Source: JAZDJP01 sp043803805 | Lineage (GTDB): Bacteria; Planctomycetota; JAZDJP01 | Length of the DNA stretch: 64,000 bases | Assembly: GCA_043803805.1 (NCBI GenBank) | Contig: JAZDJP010000010.1 | Location: 55,161-119,160 of the forward strand | Reading direction: 5' to 3' | The notes under the pieces: generated by a model | Seen by the model: the letters and a program-made list of their open reading frames with translations, nothing else | Databases searched by the model: none | Told to the model about the DNA's origin: nothing | In this document: piece after piece, positions 16,189-28,700 of the stretch | How positions within the stretch are numbered: the first letter of the stretch is position 1 | Layout of the letters: every line of letters begins with the position of its first letter | Made by a program: the position numbers and the translations under genes

Positions 16189-16217
16189 ATCATAGCAAAC
16201 CGGCGGGGGGGCGTCAA
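16189..16217 (-). promoter_or_regulatory. rplS promoter
   Basis: On the minus strand TTGACG (16217-16212), 17-nt spacer, TATGAT (16194-16189). The predicted leader of about 30 nt contains the ribosome-binding site. Confidence 0.7.
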
Positions 16218-16237
16218 CCTGAAAAGCGGGAGGCAGG

Positions 16238-16265
16238 TTGGCTTCCCGGTTTCCGCGGATATAAT
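16238..16265 (+). promoter_or_regulatory. promoter of the tRNA-binding-domain gene
   Basis: TTGGCT (16238-16243), 16-nt spacer and a perfect TATAAT (16260-16265). Confidence 0.55.
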
Positions 16266-16307
16266 GTGACGCCGAGGTTATCAAGGAAGACATCCCGGGA
16301 GGGCATC

Positions 16308-16628
16308 ATGATCACCATCGAAGATTTCCGGAAAATTGAACTCCGGGTGGCGGAGGTTCTGACCGCGGAAAAAGTGGCCGGGGCGGATCGATTGTTGAAA
16401 TTGCAGGTGGATCTCGGCGCGGAGAAGCGCCAGATCGTGGCGGGGATCGCCCTGTGGTATGCGCCCGAGACGCTTGTGGGGCGCAAAATCATTCTCCTGG
16501 CCAATCTTCAGCCGGCGGTCATCCGGGGCGTGGAATCGCAGGGGATGCTTCTCGCGGCGAGCGGTCCGGATGGGGTGGTGATTCTCACCCCCGACAAACC
16601 CGTGCCGAACGGTTCGGCGATTTCGTAG
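16308..16628 (+). CDS. stand-alone tRNA-binding domain protein (MetG C-terminal/CsaA-like)
   Basis: 106 residues, a single OB-fold of the EMAP/Trbp111 type: ITIEDFRKIELRVAEVLTAEKVAGADRLLKLQVDLGAEKRQIVAGIALWY, then GRKIILLANLQPAVIRGVESQGMLLAAS. This domain is often fused to the C-terminus of methionyl-tRNA synthetase, where it dimerises and binds tRNA. As a free protein it may be a split metG piece or a CsaA-like protein; the sequence alone does not decide. The ATG at 16308 has GGGAGGG upstream. Confidence 0.9.
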   Translation: MITIEDFRKIELRVAEVLTAEKVAGADRLLKLQVDLGAEKRQIVAGIALWYAPETLVGRKIILLANLQPAVIRGVESQGMLLAASGPDGVVILTPDKPVPNGSAIS

Positions 16629-16657
16629 CGAAAAATTAAAAAAAATCGCCCTTCGAC

Positions 16658-16686
16658 TTGCATGGCGCAGAGCTATGCGGTATAAT
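16658..16686 (+). promoter_or_regulatory. promoter of the giant lipoprotein gene
   Basis: TTGCAT (16658-16663), 17-nt spacer, perfect TATAAT (16681-16686). It excludes the upstream ATG at 16675, which would lie ahead of the -10, and supports the start at 16717. Confidence 0.65.
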
Positions 16687-16716
16687 CAAGAGAAATCAAA
16701 AAAACAGGAAAAACAT

Positions 16717-19700
16717 ATGCCTGCCAATCGCCGCATCCACCGGCTGGGGTTGGTTGTTGTATTTTATCTTGTCGCCACGGGTTGCGGCTCACACAGCGGC
16801 GACATTCCGGCGACGTTTAGCGAAGGGGAAGGAACGCAACTCGTGGCGGGGCTCGTGTCCGCGCCGGCCGGTTCTGTAAGCGCGCCGCCGCGGGGCTCTC
16901 CAATGCTCGCGCCGCGGAATGCCGCGGATCCCTCCTCCAAGGCCGTTCGTTGCATCCGGTCGCCTCTGGTCCAGTCGAAGAAATCCAAAAATACCGGCGG
17001 GCGATTCGCCCCGTCCAACTCGGCGCTTCCCACCGTTGGCGCTGGGGTGGTGGTGCGCCTGGTGGAAATTGACGATGCCGGCGCCGTCGTTTCGGAACTG
17101 GCACGGACGACGACGGACGCCGACGGATTCTACGCCTTCAACCTGCCCGCGGGGTTTGTCCACAGTTGGAAACTTTGCATCGAGGTGCTGAACGCCGACG
17201 GTAGCGTGGCGATGCGGTCGTTCGGGTCGGGAAGCGTGACCAACGTCAACCCCGGTTCCGAGGCTGTCTACCAGGGGGTGCTCCACCAGGCGGAGCAGGG
17301 CCGGCGGAGCGGCGTCGGGCTGGATTCGTTCGGGACGGGGGAACTGGGGTCCATCGAGAGCGACCTGTCGGATTCGCTTTCCGGTACGGATCTGTCGGGA
17401 GCGCTCGCGGACGCGCTGGCGGCGGCGCAGTCGGAGGCGGACCAGGACTTCTTCGTGCAGGCGGATGTATCGGATTCCAAGGCCACGGACGCGCCGGCGA
17501 TCACGGGGATCAGCGCCACGAAGGGAATTCCGGGGGATCTTCTCCGGCTGACCGGGAACAATTTCGGCCCGGTGGCGGGATCGGCGGTGGTCCGGATGGG
17601 CGGCGTCGCGGTGGCGGGATTCTCCTCCTGGTCGGACACCGGGATCGAATTCACGGTGCCCGCCGCCGCCCGGAGCGGGGCGGTGATCGTGGAGCGCGAG
17701 GGGCTGGCGTCCAACCCGGTGGCCTACGAGGTGGCGGGGGATCCGCTTCCCCCGGTGGTCACGCGCATATTCCCGGTCACGGGAAGCGCGGGCCGGCCGC
17801 TCACCATCGCGGGGGATGGGTTCGGGGAGGAGGAACTTACCGTCACCTTCGGCGACATCCCCGTGCGGGTGGTCCCGTGCGTGTGCGGGACGGAAATCCA
17901 ACTCACGGTGCCCGCGGGCGTCGCGACCGGGCCGGTGACGGTGATCCGTCCGGACGGTCGCTCGAGCAATGCGTTGGTGTACACGGTCAGTCAGACATTT
18001 GAACTTTCCCGGGCTGTGGTGACCGGTCGGTTCCTCGACGCCGTTTCCGGGGAACCCATCGCCGGGGTGAGCGTCCTGGCGGTGAACACGTCGCTGTTTA
18101 CCGAGAAGGACGAGACCGGGGATCGCCTGGCCGCGGGGGCCTTCGCGCCGACGGCCGTGTCGGGGGCGGACGGGGCCTTCTCGCTCGACCTCGTGACCGG
18201 GCAGTATATTCTCGACGTGCGGCCCGATCCCGCGACGGGCGCCTATCCCTATCGGAACTTTCAGATTGACGTGCCCGAAGGATATTCCACGGTGACGGTG
18301 GGGGACGTGTCGCTGGCCGGCGGATTCGCCATCGGCGGACAACTCCGGGACAGTTTCGGCGCCGTGGTGGCGGGGGCGCGGGTGCTGGCCCTGGCGATAC
18401 CGCCGGCGACGGGCGATGTCGGCGGGGAGGCGATGGACCGGGAGAGCGGCCTGGGATACGGCGAGGGGGAGACGGGGGCCGACGGGAATTTCCGCATGGC
18501 GCTTTATGACGGAAACTACCGGTTCCGGGTGGAGCCGATGTCCGAATCGGGCATCCCGCCGCAGGAATTCGTCGAGCGGGTGGACGGAGCGGCGACGCTC
18601 GCCTTCATGATGAAACGCGGGGTGGTCATCTCGGGAAGAGTCACCGTCGAGGGGAGCGGGGCGCCGGTGCCGCAGGCGGCCGTCGTGGCCCGGACGGTCG
18701 GGAGCGAGCTGGCCAGCGAGACATACACCGGCGTGGACGGATCCTACCAGGTGCCTGTTTTCCCAGGGGAGCAGAATGTGCTGGTACGTTGCACCATGGG
18801 GGTGGTGGAGGCGACGGGGACGGTGGATGCCGATACCACGCTTGACATCGTGATGCCCGCCGGAGCGGTGATCTCCGGGACGCTGGTGGACACGGCGGGC
18901 GCGCCGGTTGCCGGGGTGGAGGTGAGGGCGCTGCAGGCGGATCTCTCGAACGAAAACCTGGCGGACGCGCTCAAGACGGCGATCTCGGATGAGGCCGGCC
19001 TGTTCCGGATGACGCTCGCGGTGAAAAACGGCGCCACCCCCTTCTTTTTAAGTTTGTCGGATCGGATCCTTGGCGCCACGCGCTTTCCGGATCAGCGGAT
19101 TTCCATGAACGGGCTCGAGGTGAACGGTTCGCTCGTCGTCCATGGGGATGAGGACATCGGACAGATTGTGGTTCGGCGGGGTGTGGTGGTGTCGGGACGT
19201 GTTCTGAACGCTCCCGCTGCGCCGGTGATCGTGACGGCCGTCCAGACGGATTCCCTTCTGCCCTTCCGGGCGACAGCGCAGACCGACGCGTCGGGCAATT
19301 ACCAACTGCAGTTGATGGAGGGAATCTACAACCTGGAATTCGCCCCCCCGGCGGGATCCGGGCTTCGGATGGGGCGGATGCTGGGGGTTGTCGTGATGGG
19401 TTCCAACCTCTCCGGGAAAAACGTGATTCTTCCCGGCTCCGTGATGGTGACCGGGAAAACGACCGCGCCGAACGGCACCGTCCTGGCGGCGGAGATCCTG
19501 GCGGTGGGGGATTCCTCGCTGAAACGCGGCTACTGCGTGTCGGATGCGGCGACCGGGCAGTTTTCGATGGTGCTTCCGGAGGGGACGTATGATTTCTACC
19601 TGTATCCGGTGACGTCGGGGTATGTCACGGTGGGGTATGCGGGGCGCGGCGTGGCCGCGCCGACGTTGAGTCTTGGGACCACGGCGTTTCCCTACGGGCG

Positions 19701-22700
19701 CGTCCTTTCCGGGCGCATCCTCGTGGATGCCGATAACAACAGCGTCCCCGACGATGCGGACGGCAACGGGACGGCGGACGGCGTGGGCGGTGTGAACGTG
19801 GTGGTCTACGAGGACACCGGCGGCGGGATCCCGGGCGGGTGGGTCGGCTCGGGGGTGAGCGACACGAATGGAAATTACCGGGTGTCCCTCTCGGACGGGA
19901 GTTACGTGGCGTATGTGCTCATTCCCCCCGGCGTGCCGGGGTTGGAGAATCTGGTGCCGCCGGCGCCATCGCTTGTCACGGTGTCGGGCGGAGCGGTGGC
20001 GCTTTCCCCGGTGCTGAACGGGCAGAGCGGGACGCTCTCCGGGCTTCTCACGGATCCCGACGGTCAGCCGGTGTCGGGCGCGGACGTGACGGTCGCGGCG
20101 GACCTGGATTCGGGCGCGGGGGTCACCCGCGGAGGGGCCGTGGCTTGGGCGCGGACGGGCGCGGACGGGTCTTACTCGATCAATCTGCTCGCGGGACAAT
20201 ATGTGGTGGATTTCATCCCGCCGGCGGGGAGCAACCTTCAGGATTCGACAGACCATGCGGTGACGGTGGGGGCGGGAGTCACGACGCTGAACGGGACATT
20301 TACGGTGATTCCGCAGACGTACGCGCTGGTGTTCCGTCTGGCCCCGGGAAACACCCGGAAGACGCTTGAACTCACCCCGGCCGTCGAGGTCGCGGTAGTG
20401 GACGGCGCGGGGAACACGGTCACCGCGGCGACCGGGACGATGACGCTGGCCATCGGGTCGAATCCGGCGGGCGGCGTTTTGTCGGGGACGGCGTCCGCGG
20501 CGCTCACGAATGGTGTCGCGTCGTTCCCCGGGATTTCCATCAACAACGCGGGAATCGGGTACACGCTGGTGGCGATGCTGGCCGGGATCGGGAGCGTGGA
20601 GAGCGATTCCTTTAATATATTAGACGCGGCAGGAATCACGGTGAGCCCCGTGTCGGGCCTGGTGACCACGGAAGCGGGGGGGACGGCGTCGTTTATCGTG
20701 GCGCTGAACGGTGTGCCTCTGGACACCGTCACGATCGTGATTTCCTCGGGCGACATCACCGAGGGGGCGGTATCGCCGGCGTCGCTTGTCTTTACCGCGG
20801 GGAACTGGAGCACGCCGCAGACGGTGACCGTCATCGGGGTGGATGACCTTGCGGCGGACGGGAATGTGGCTTATTCGATAATTACCGCGGCGGCGGTGAG
20901 CAACGACGCCACATACGGCGGCATCGATTCGGCGGACGTGACGGTCACGAACAACGATAACGATTCCGCCGGGATCACAGTGACTCCGACGTCGGGACTT
21001 GTGACGACGGAGGCCGGAGGGACGGCGAACTTCTCAATAGTGCTCAACAGCCAGCCGACGGCGAATGTGGTGATCGGAATTTCCTCGGATGACGTGCCGG
21101 AGGGAACGGTAAGCCCGGCGTCTCTGACGTTTACGAGCGCGAACTGGAACACCCCCCAGACGGTGACGGCGACGGGGGCGGACGACGCGGTGGCCGACGG
21201 GAATGTGGCGTACACGGTCATCACCGCGGCGGCCTCGAGTAGTGATGCCACCTATAACGGTATCAATCCGGCGGATGTTTCGGTCACGAATAATGACAAC
21301 GACACGGCGGGGGTCACGGTAACGCCGACGTCGGGCCTTGTGACCACCGAATCGGCGGCAACGGACGGATTCACGGTGGTGCTCGACAGCCAGCCGACGG
21401 CGAATGTGGTGATTAATTTGTCTTCCTCCGATGTGTCGGAAGGGGCGGTCAGTCCGGCGTCTCTGACGTTCACGAGCGCCAACTGGAATACGCCGCAGGC
21501 CGTCACCGTGACCGGGGCGGATGACGCGGTCGCCGACGGGAATGTGGCCTATTCGATAGTCACGGCGCCGGCGGTGAGCGCGGACGGGAATTATAGCGGG
21601 ATGGATCCGTTCGATGTATCGGCGACCAACAATGACAACGACACGGCGGGAATTACGGTCACTCCGACGTCGGGTCTTGTGACGACGGAGGCGGGAGGGA
21701 CGGCGAACTTCACGGTGGTGCTGGACAGCCAGCCGACGGCGAACGTGGCGATTGGGTTGTCGAGTTCCAACGTGGCGGAGGGGACGGTCTCTCCGGCGTC
21801 GCTCACCTTCACGGGCGGGGACTGGAACACGCCCCAGACGGTGACGGTGACGGGGGTGGATGACTTGGTTCAGGACGGGAACACCGCCTATAACATCATC
21901 ACCGCGGCGGCGACGAGCGCCGACGGGGTCTACAACGGCATGAACGCGTCGAACGTGGCGCTGACCAACAATGACAACGACGTGGCCGGAATCACGGTGA
22001 CCCCGACGTCGGGACTCGTGACGACGGAGGCGGGCGGCACGGACACCTTCACGGTGGTCCTTGACAGCCAGCCGACGGCGAACGTGGGCATCAACCTCAC
22101 GAGTTCCGACCTCCCGGAGGGGACGGTAAGCCCGGCGTCGCTCACGTTCACGACCGCCAACTGGAACACCCCGCAGACGGTGACGGTGACGGGCGTCAAT
22201 GACGATTTGGATGACGGGGATGTCGGATTCGCCATCGTCACCGCCGCGGCCACGAGCGCCGATCCGGTCTTCAACACCATGCCGGTGGCGGATGTCTCCG
22301 TGACCAACACCGACAACGACACGGCCGCCGTCACGGTGAACCCGACAGCGGGGCTCGTCACCACGGAAGTGGGGGGATGGGATCAGTTCACCGTGATCCT
22401 GACGAGCGAACCCACGGCGGATGTGACGATAAATCTCACGAGTTCGGACCTCACGGAAGGGACGGTTTCTCCCGCGAGCCTCACCTTCACCGCCGGCGAC
22501 TGGGGCACCTCCCAGGTGGTGACGGTGACGGGGGCGGATGACGCGGGGGTGGATGGGGCCGTGGCCTACAGCGTCGTCACGGCGGCCTCAAGCGCCGACG
22601 GGCTTTATAACGGCATCGCCGTGGCGGATGTGTCCGCCTCCAACACGGACAACGACACGGCGGGGATCACGGTGACGCCGGTGGCGGGATTGTCCACCAC

Positions 22701-25700
22701 GGAAGCGGGGACCACGGACGGCTTCACGGTGGTGCTGGACAGCCAGCCGACGGCGAACGTGGTGATCGGGTTGTCGAGTTCCGACGTGTCGGAAGGCACG
22801 GTGAGTCCGGCGTCCCTGACGTTTACCAGCGCCAACTGGAACACCCCCCAGGCGGTGACGGTGACGGGGGTGGACGACGGCGTGGACGACGGGGACGTCG
22901 GCTACACCGTCATTACCGCCGCGGCGGCGAGCGCGGATCCGGTGTACAACGCCATGGCAGTTTCCGATGTGTCCGTCACGAACACCGACGACGACACGGC
23001 GGGGGCCACGGTGAATCCCGTGTCGGGCCTGGTGACGACGGAGGCGGGCGGGACGGACACGTTCGACGTGGTACTGGACTGCCAGCCCACGGCCGACGTC
23101 TCCATCGCCCTCACGAGTTCCGACCTCATGGAGGGCACGGTATCCCCGCCGTCGCTTTTGTTCACGAGCGCCAACTGGAGCACGCCCCAGACGGTGACGG
23201 TGACGGGGGTGAACGATGCGGTGGATGACGGGGATATCGGGTTCACCATCGTCACCGCCGCGGCCACGAGCGCCGATCCGGCCTACAATGCTCTGGCGGT
23301 GGCGGATGTTTCGGTGACGAACACCGATGACGACGCCGCGGGGATCACGGTGAATCCGACGTCAGGGATCGTCACCACGGAGGCGGGCGGGACGGACACG
23401 TTCGACGTGGTTCTGGACAGCCAGCCGACGGCGAACGTGGTGATCGGAATCTCCTCGGATGACGTCTCGGAAGGGACGGTGAACCCGGCGTCGCTGACGT
23501 TTACAAGCGCCAACTGGAACACCCCCCAGACGGTGACGGTGACCGGCGCGGACGACGCGGCGGACGACGGGGATATGGCGTATTCCATCCTGGTTGACGC
23601 GGCGACGAGCGCCGACCCCGCCTACAATGGCCAGAATCCGTCCGACGTGACGGCATCCAACACGGATAACGACACCGCCGGCATCACGGTCAATCCCACG
23701 TCGGGGCTTGTGACCTCGGAGGCGGGCGGGACGGCCCAGTTCAATGTGGTCCTGGCCAGCCAACCCTCCGACGACGTGACGATGGATGTCGCCTCCTCGA
23801 ACGTGGCCGAGGGCACGGTGTCGGCGGCGACGCTCACCTTCACCAATGCCAATTGGAGCACCCCCCAGACGGTGACGGTGACGGGGCAGAATGATGTGGC
23901 GGCGGACGGGCCCATCAACTATACAATCATCATCAATAACGTGGCAAGCACCGACCTGGCCTACAGCGGCCTGGATCCGGCGGATGTCTCGGTCACGAAC
24001 ACCGACGACGACACCCCCGGCATCACGGTGAACCCGACGGCGGGCCTCACGACCACGGAGGCGGGCGGCACGGCCCAGTTCAACGTGGTTCTGAACACCC
24101 TGCCCACGGACACCGTGGACATCGGGATTTCCTCAAGCGACCTCTCGGAGGGGACGGTCCTTCCCGCGACGCTTACGTTCACCGTTGGAAACTGGAACAC
24201 CCCCCAGACAGTGACCATCACCGGCGCGAACGACGCCGTGGCCGACGGAAATGTGGGGTACACGATCCTGACCGCGGCGGCCTCGAGCACGGATCTCGAC
24301 TATAACAATCTGGACGCGGCGGATGTCTCGGTCAGCAACACCGACAACGACACCGCGGGGATCACGGTCACGCCGACGTCGGGACTCGTGACGACGGAGG
24401 CGGGAGTGACGGATCAGTTTTCAATCGTTCTCACAAGCGAGCCGACAGCGTCCGTGACGATTAATTTGTCGAGTTCCGACCTCGCGGAGGGTTCGGTATT
24501 GCCGGCGAGCGTCACATTCACCAACCTGGACTGGTCCACCCCGCAGAACGTGACGGTGACCGGCGTGGATGACGGGTTGGATGACGGGGACGTGGGGTAT
24601 TCGATCATCACCGACGCGGCGTCGAGCGGGGACGGAACCTACAACGGGATGAATCCCGCCAACGTGACGGTGACCAATACCGACAACGACACGGCGGGGG
24701 TCACGGTGAACCCGACGTCGGGCCTCGTGACGACGGAGGCGGGCGGGACGGACACCTTCGACGTGGTGCTGGATTGCGAGCCCACGGCGAATGTTGTGAT
24801 CAATCTCTCGAGCACCGACACGTCGGAGGGGACGGTGTTACCCGCGTCGCTCACGTTCACCGCGGGCGACTGGTCCACGCCGCAGACGGTCACCGTCACG
24901 GGCGCTGACGACGCGGGGGTGGACGGGAATGTCGGGTTCACCATCCTGACCTCCGCGGCGGCGAGCGCCGATCCGACCTACAACGGGAAAACGGTGTCGG
25001 ATGTCACCGCGACGAACAACGACGATGACGTGGCGGGGATCACGGTGAACCCGACGTCGGGCCTTGTGACGACGGAAGCGGGATCGGCCCAGAACTTCAC
25101 GATCGTGCTCGACAGCCAGCCCACGGCGGATGTCACGATCGGACTTTCCTCGAGCGACACCTCGGAGGGGACAGTGGCGCCGCCCTCATTTACATTTACG
25201 AGCGCGAACTGGAGCACCCCCCAGCAGGCGACGGTGACGGGGGTGAATGATTTTATCGATGATGGCAACGTCGGTTACTCCATCATCACCGCCGCCGCGA
25301 CGAGCACCGATCCCGCGTATGGCGGGATGACGGTGGGTGATGTGTCTCTGACAAACAACGACGATGACGTTCCCGGAATCACGGTGAACCCGACATCGGG
25401 GTTGGTGACGACGGAGGAGGGGGGGACGGTTCAATTCACGGTGGTGCTGGATTGCCAGCCGGCGGCGAATGTCATCGTCGGGATTTCGAGCGGCGACACC
25501 ACCGAGGGGTGGGTCGCGCCGACGTCCCTCACATTCACGAGCGCGAACTGGAGTACGTCGCAGACGGTTACCGTGACGGGGCTTGATGACGCGGCGGCGG
25601 ACGGGGTGATCGCCTATTCGGTGGTGACCGCGGCGGCGACGAGTGCCGATCCGTCCTTCAACGGAATAAATCCCTCCGATGTGTCTCTTTCGAACGGCGA

Positions 25701-28700
25701 CAATGAAGGTTCCATTGTGTGGACCGGCGCCGGCGTGACGAACAACTGGAGTGAATCGGCCAATTGGGCGGGGAATATCGTTCCCGGCGCGTTGAACAAG
25801 GCGGTGTTCAACAACACCAGCAGCAAGAGTGCGACAATCAATGTCGCCACGTCGGTCAAAGGCATCGAGATCCAGGTCGGTTACGGTGGCACGGTCACCC
25901 AGGCGGCGGGTCAGACGTTCACGGTCGGGACGGATGGTTTCTCGCAAGCGGCCGGCACGTTCACGGGCGGAAATTCGGCCATCACAGTGAACGGGGCCAT
26001 GGTGGTCACCGATGGGTTGTTCACGACGACATCGGCCACACTCCAGGCAAACACGCTTGTTATCACAAATCCCGGCGTCGTCAGGATGGCGGCGAACGGG
26101 AAACTTGCGTTAATGGGATCGGGGACGCCGCTCACGGGCACAGGCACGCTTGATACGACGACGAACACCCCGAATACCGTGGAGTACACCGGAGTCGGGG
26201 CAATGGACATCGCGGCGGCGGGACCGGCAACGGCGTATCATCATCTCTCCGTGACGCCGCCGGGATTCAGCAGAAGTGAATCATATTCCCTCGTATTAGG
26301 CGAGTGCTTGCTTCGCGGGGCTGTGATTGACATGGCTAATGGTTATGCTTATTTCGGAACATATACCACCCCTGCCTATGTTGTGAAGATTGATTTGGTC
26401 ACATTTACACGTGTGGGAGTTATCACACTCAACTCCGGCGAGTCTTGGGTGTCTTCTGGGGTCATTGACCCGGTTAACGGTAAAGCCTATTTCGGAACGG
26501 GCGGTTCTCCGGGAGTTATAGTGAAGGTGGACTTGGCTACATTTACTCGTGTTGGGGCGATCACGTTGAATGCTGGCGAAGATTCTCCAAAGTCGGCTGT
26601 TATAGACACTGCGAATGGCTATGCCTATTTCGGGACACTTACCTCCCCCGCTCGCATTGTGAAAGTGGACTTGTCTACGTTCACACGCATGGGGGCAATA
26701 ACTCTGAATACAGGGGAAAATAATTTAAATTCCAATTCCGCAGTCATTGATGCTTCGAATGGATACGCCTATTTTGGGACCGGCAGCAGTCCTGCCAAAG
26801 TGGTGAAATTAAATTTGAACACATTTACGCGTGTGGGGGCGATCACGCTGGACACGGGTGAAAATACTGTAGAGGCCGCAGTGATTGACACAGTGAATGG
26901 ATACGCCTACTTCGGAACGTGGACCAATCCCGGTAAGGTTGTGAAAGTCGATTTGTCTACATTTGCTCGCGTAGGGGCAATCACCTTGGATACGGGAGAA
27001 AACTATTTTGCATCTGCGGTTATTGATGCCACGAACGGGTATGCCTATTTTGGGACAGGTAACGTCAGTTCTAACAAGGTGGTAAAGGTGAATCTTGGTA
27101 CATTTACACGTGTGGGAGCCCTTACGTTGAACACGTGGGAAAGCAATCTGCATTCTGCAGTTATCGACACTGTGAACGGTTTTGCCTATTTTGGAACAAA
27201 TCAATTTCCTGGGTGTGTGATCAAGGTCGACTTGGCCACATTCTCACGCATTAATGCCATAACATGCAATGTGGGTGATGACGATATTGGATCTGCGGTC
27301 ATTGACCCTGCGAATGGGTATGCATATTTTGGAGGAGGCTCGGCCCCTGGTCGTGTGGTGAAAATGGATCTGACAACATTCGCGCGCGTAGGGGCCTTAA
27401 CTTTGAATGCGGGGGAAAACAATTTAGATGCTGCAACTATCGACACTGTGAATGGGTATGCCTATTTTGGTACAAATACATCCCCTGGCATTGTGGTGAA
27501 GGTGGACTTGTCCACCTTCACGCGTGTGGCAGCTATTACGCTGGACGTGGGGGAAAATTATCTACAGTCTGCTGTTATTGACTCTGTGAACGGTTACGCG
27601 TATTTTGGAACAGGTACCCTCCCAGGCCGGGTGGTTAAGGTGGATTTGTCCACATTCACGCGAGTGGGATCTATTGCGCTGAACGCAGGAGAAGATTCTT
27701 TAAAGTCTGCGGTTGTTGACGTCACGAATGGTTATGCCTATTTTGGGACGAATCCCAGTCCCGGCCAAGTTGTGAAGGTGGACTTGTCCACATTCGCACG
27801 TGTGGGAGCTATCACGTTGAACACGGGGGAGAATTCTCTACAGTCTGCTGTTATTGACGTTGCCAACGAGTATGCCTATTTTGGGACAGAAACGTCCCCT
27901 GGCAAGGTTGTGAAGATAAACTTGTCCACATTCATGCGTGTGGGAGTTGTTACGCTGAACGCGGGGGAAAGCAATCTGCGGTCTGCTGTCGTTGACGCCG
28001 CGAATGGTTATGCTTATTTTGGAACGTGTGACAGTTCTGGTGAGGTTGTGAAGTTGAACCTGTATTCATTTACGCGTGTGGGTGTACTTGCCGCCAACGC
28101 GGGGGAAAATCCTTTAGAGTCTGCGGTTATTGATAGCGCGAACGGTTATGCATACTTTGGTACTAAAACATATCCAAGTCACATTGTGAAAGTCAATCTC
28201 ACTCCCAGGTTAATACGCCTCGGCACCGTCAACGCCCAAACACTCACCGTAAACGGCGACCTCACACTCGGCGACGGGACGAATTCCTGTTCGGTGGACG
28301 ACTTGACGTATTTCCCGACGGTGAATGTCGCGGGGAACCTGCTCATCAAATCCGGCGCGACGCTCAATCAGGGGGTGGGGAGCGTCACCGCCGGGACGGT
28401 GACGGTCAACGCCGGCGGGGCTTGGCAGAATTTGTCGGTGGGGGATGTGGCGATCGGCGCGGGCGGGGTCACCAACAACGGCGTCATCGCCTTCAACGGC
28501 GGCGGGGCGGGGTGCGGCGCGGATGACATCGTCATCACGTCCACGTCGTCGCCCACCCAGAGGACGTGGACCGGGACGGGCACGTTCAGCATGCGCGATG
28601 TCAACGTCACCGACCAGGTCGCCTCGGGCGTGGCCATCACCGCCGTCCACAGCACGGGGACGGGCCAGAACAACTCCGGTTGGACGTTCACGGGCACCTG

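Noticed and set aside
16675..16716. Upstream ATG adding 14 residues to the giant protein
   Set aside because: It lies before the TATAAT at 16681-16686, so it would not be transcribed; the lipoprotein signal starts at 16717.
26293..28227. CRISPR-like array
   Set aside because: The 138-nt period repeats are in-frame protein repeats with drifting sequence, without constant repeats or unique spacers.
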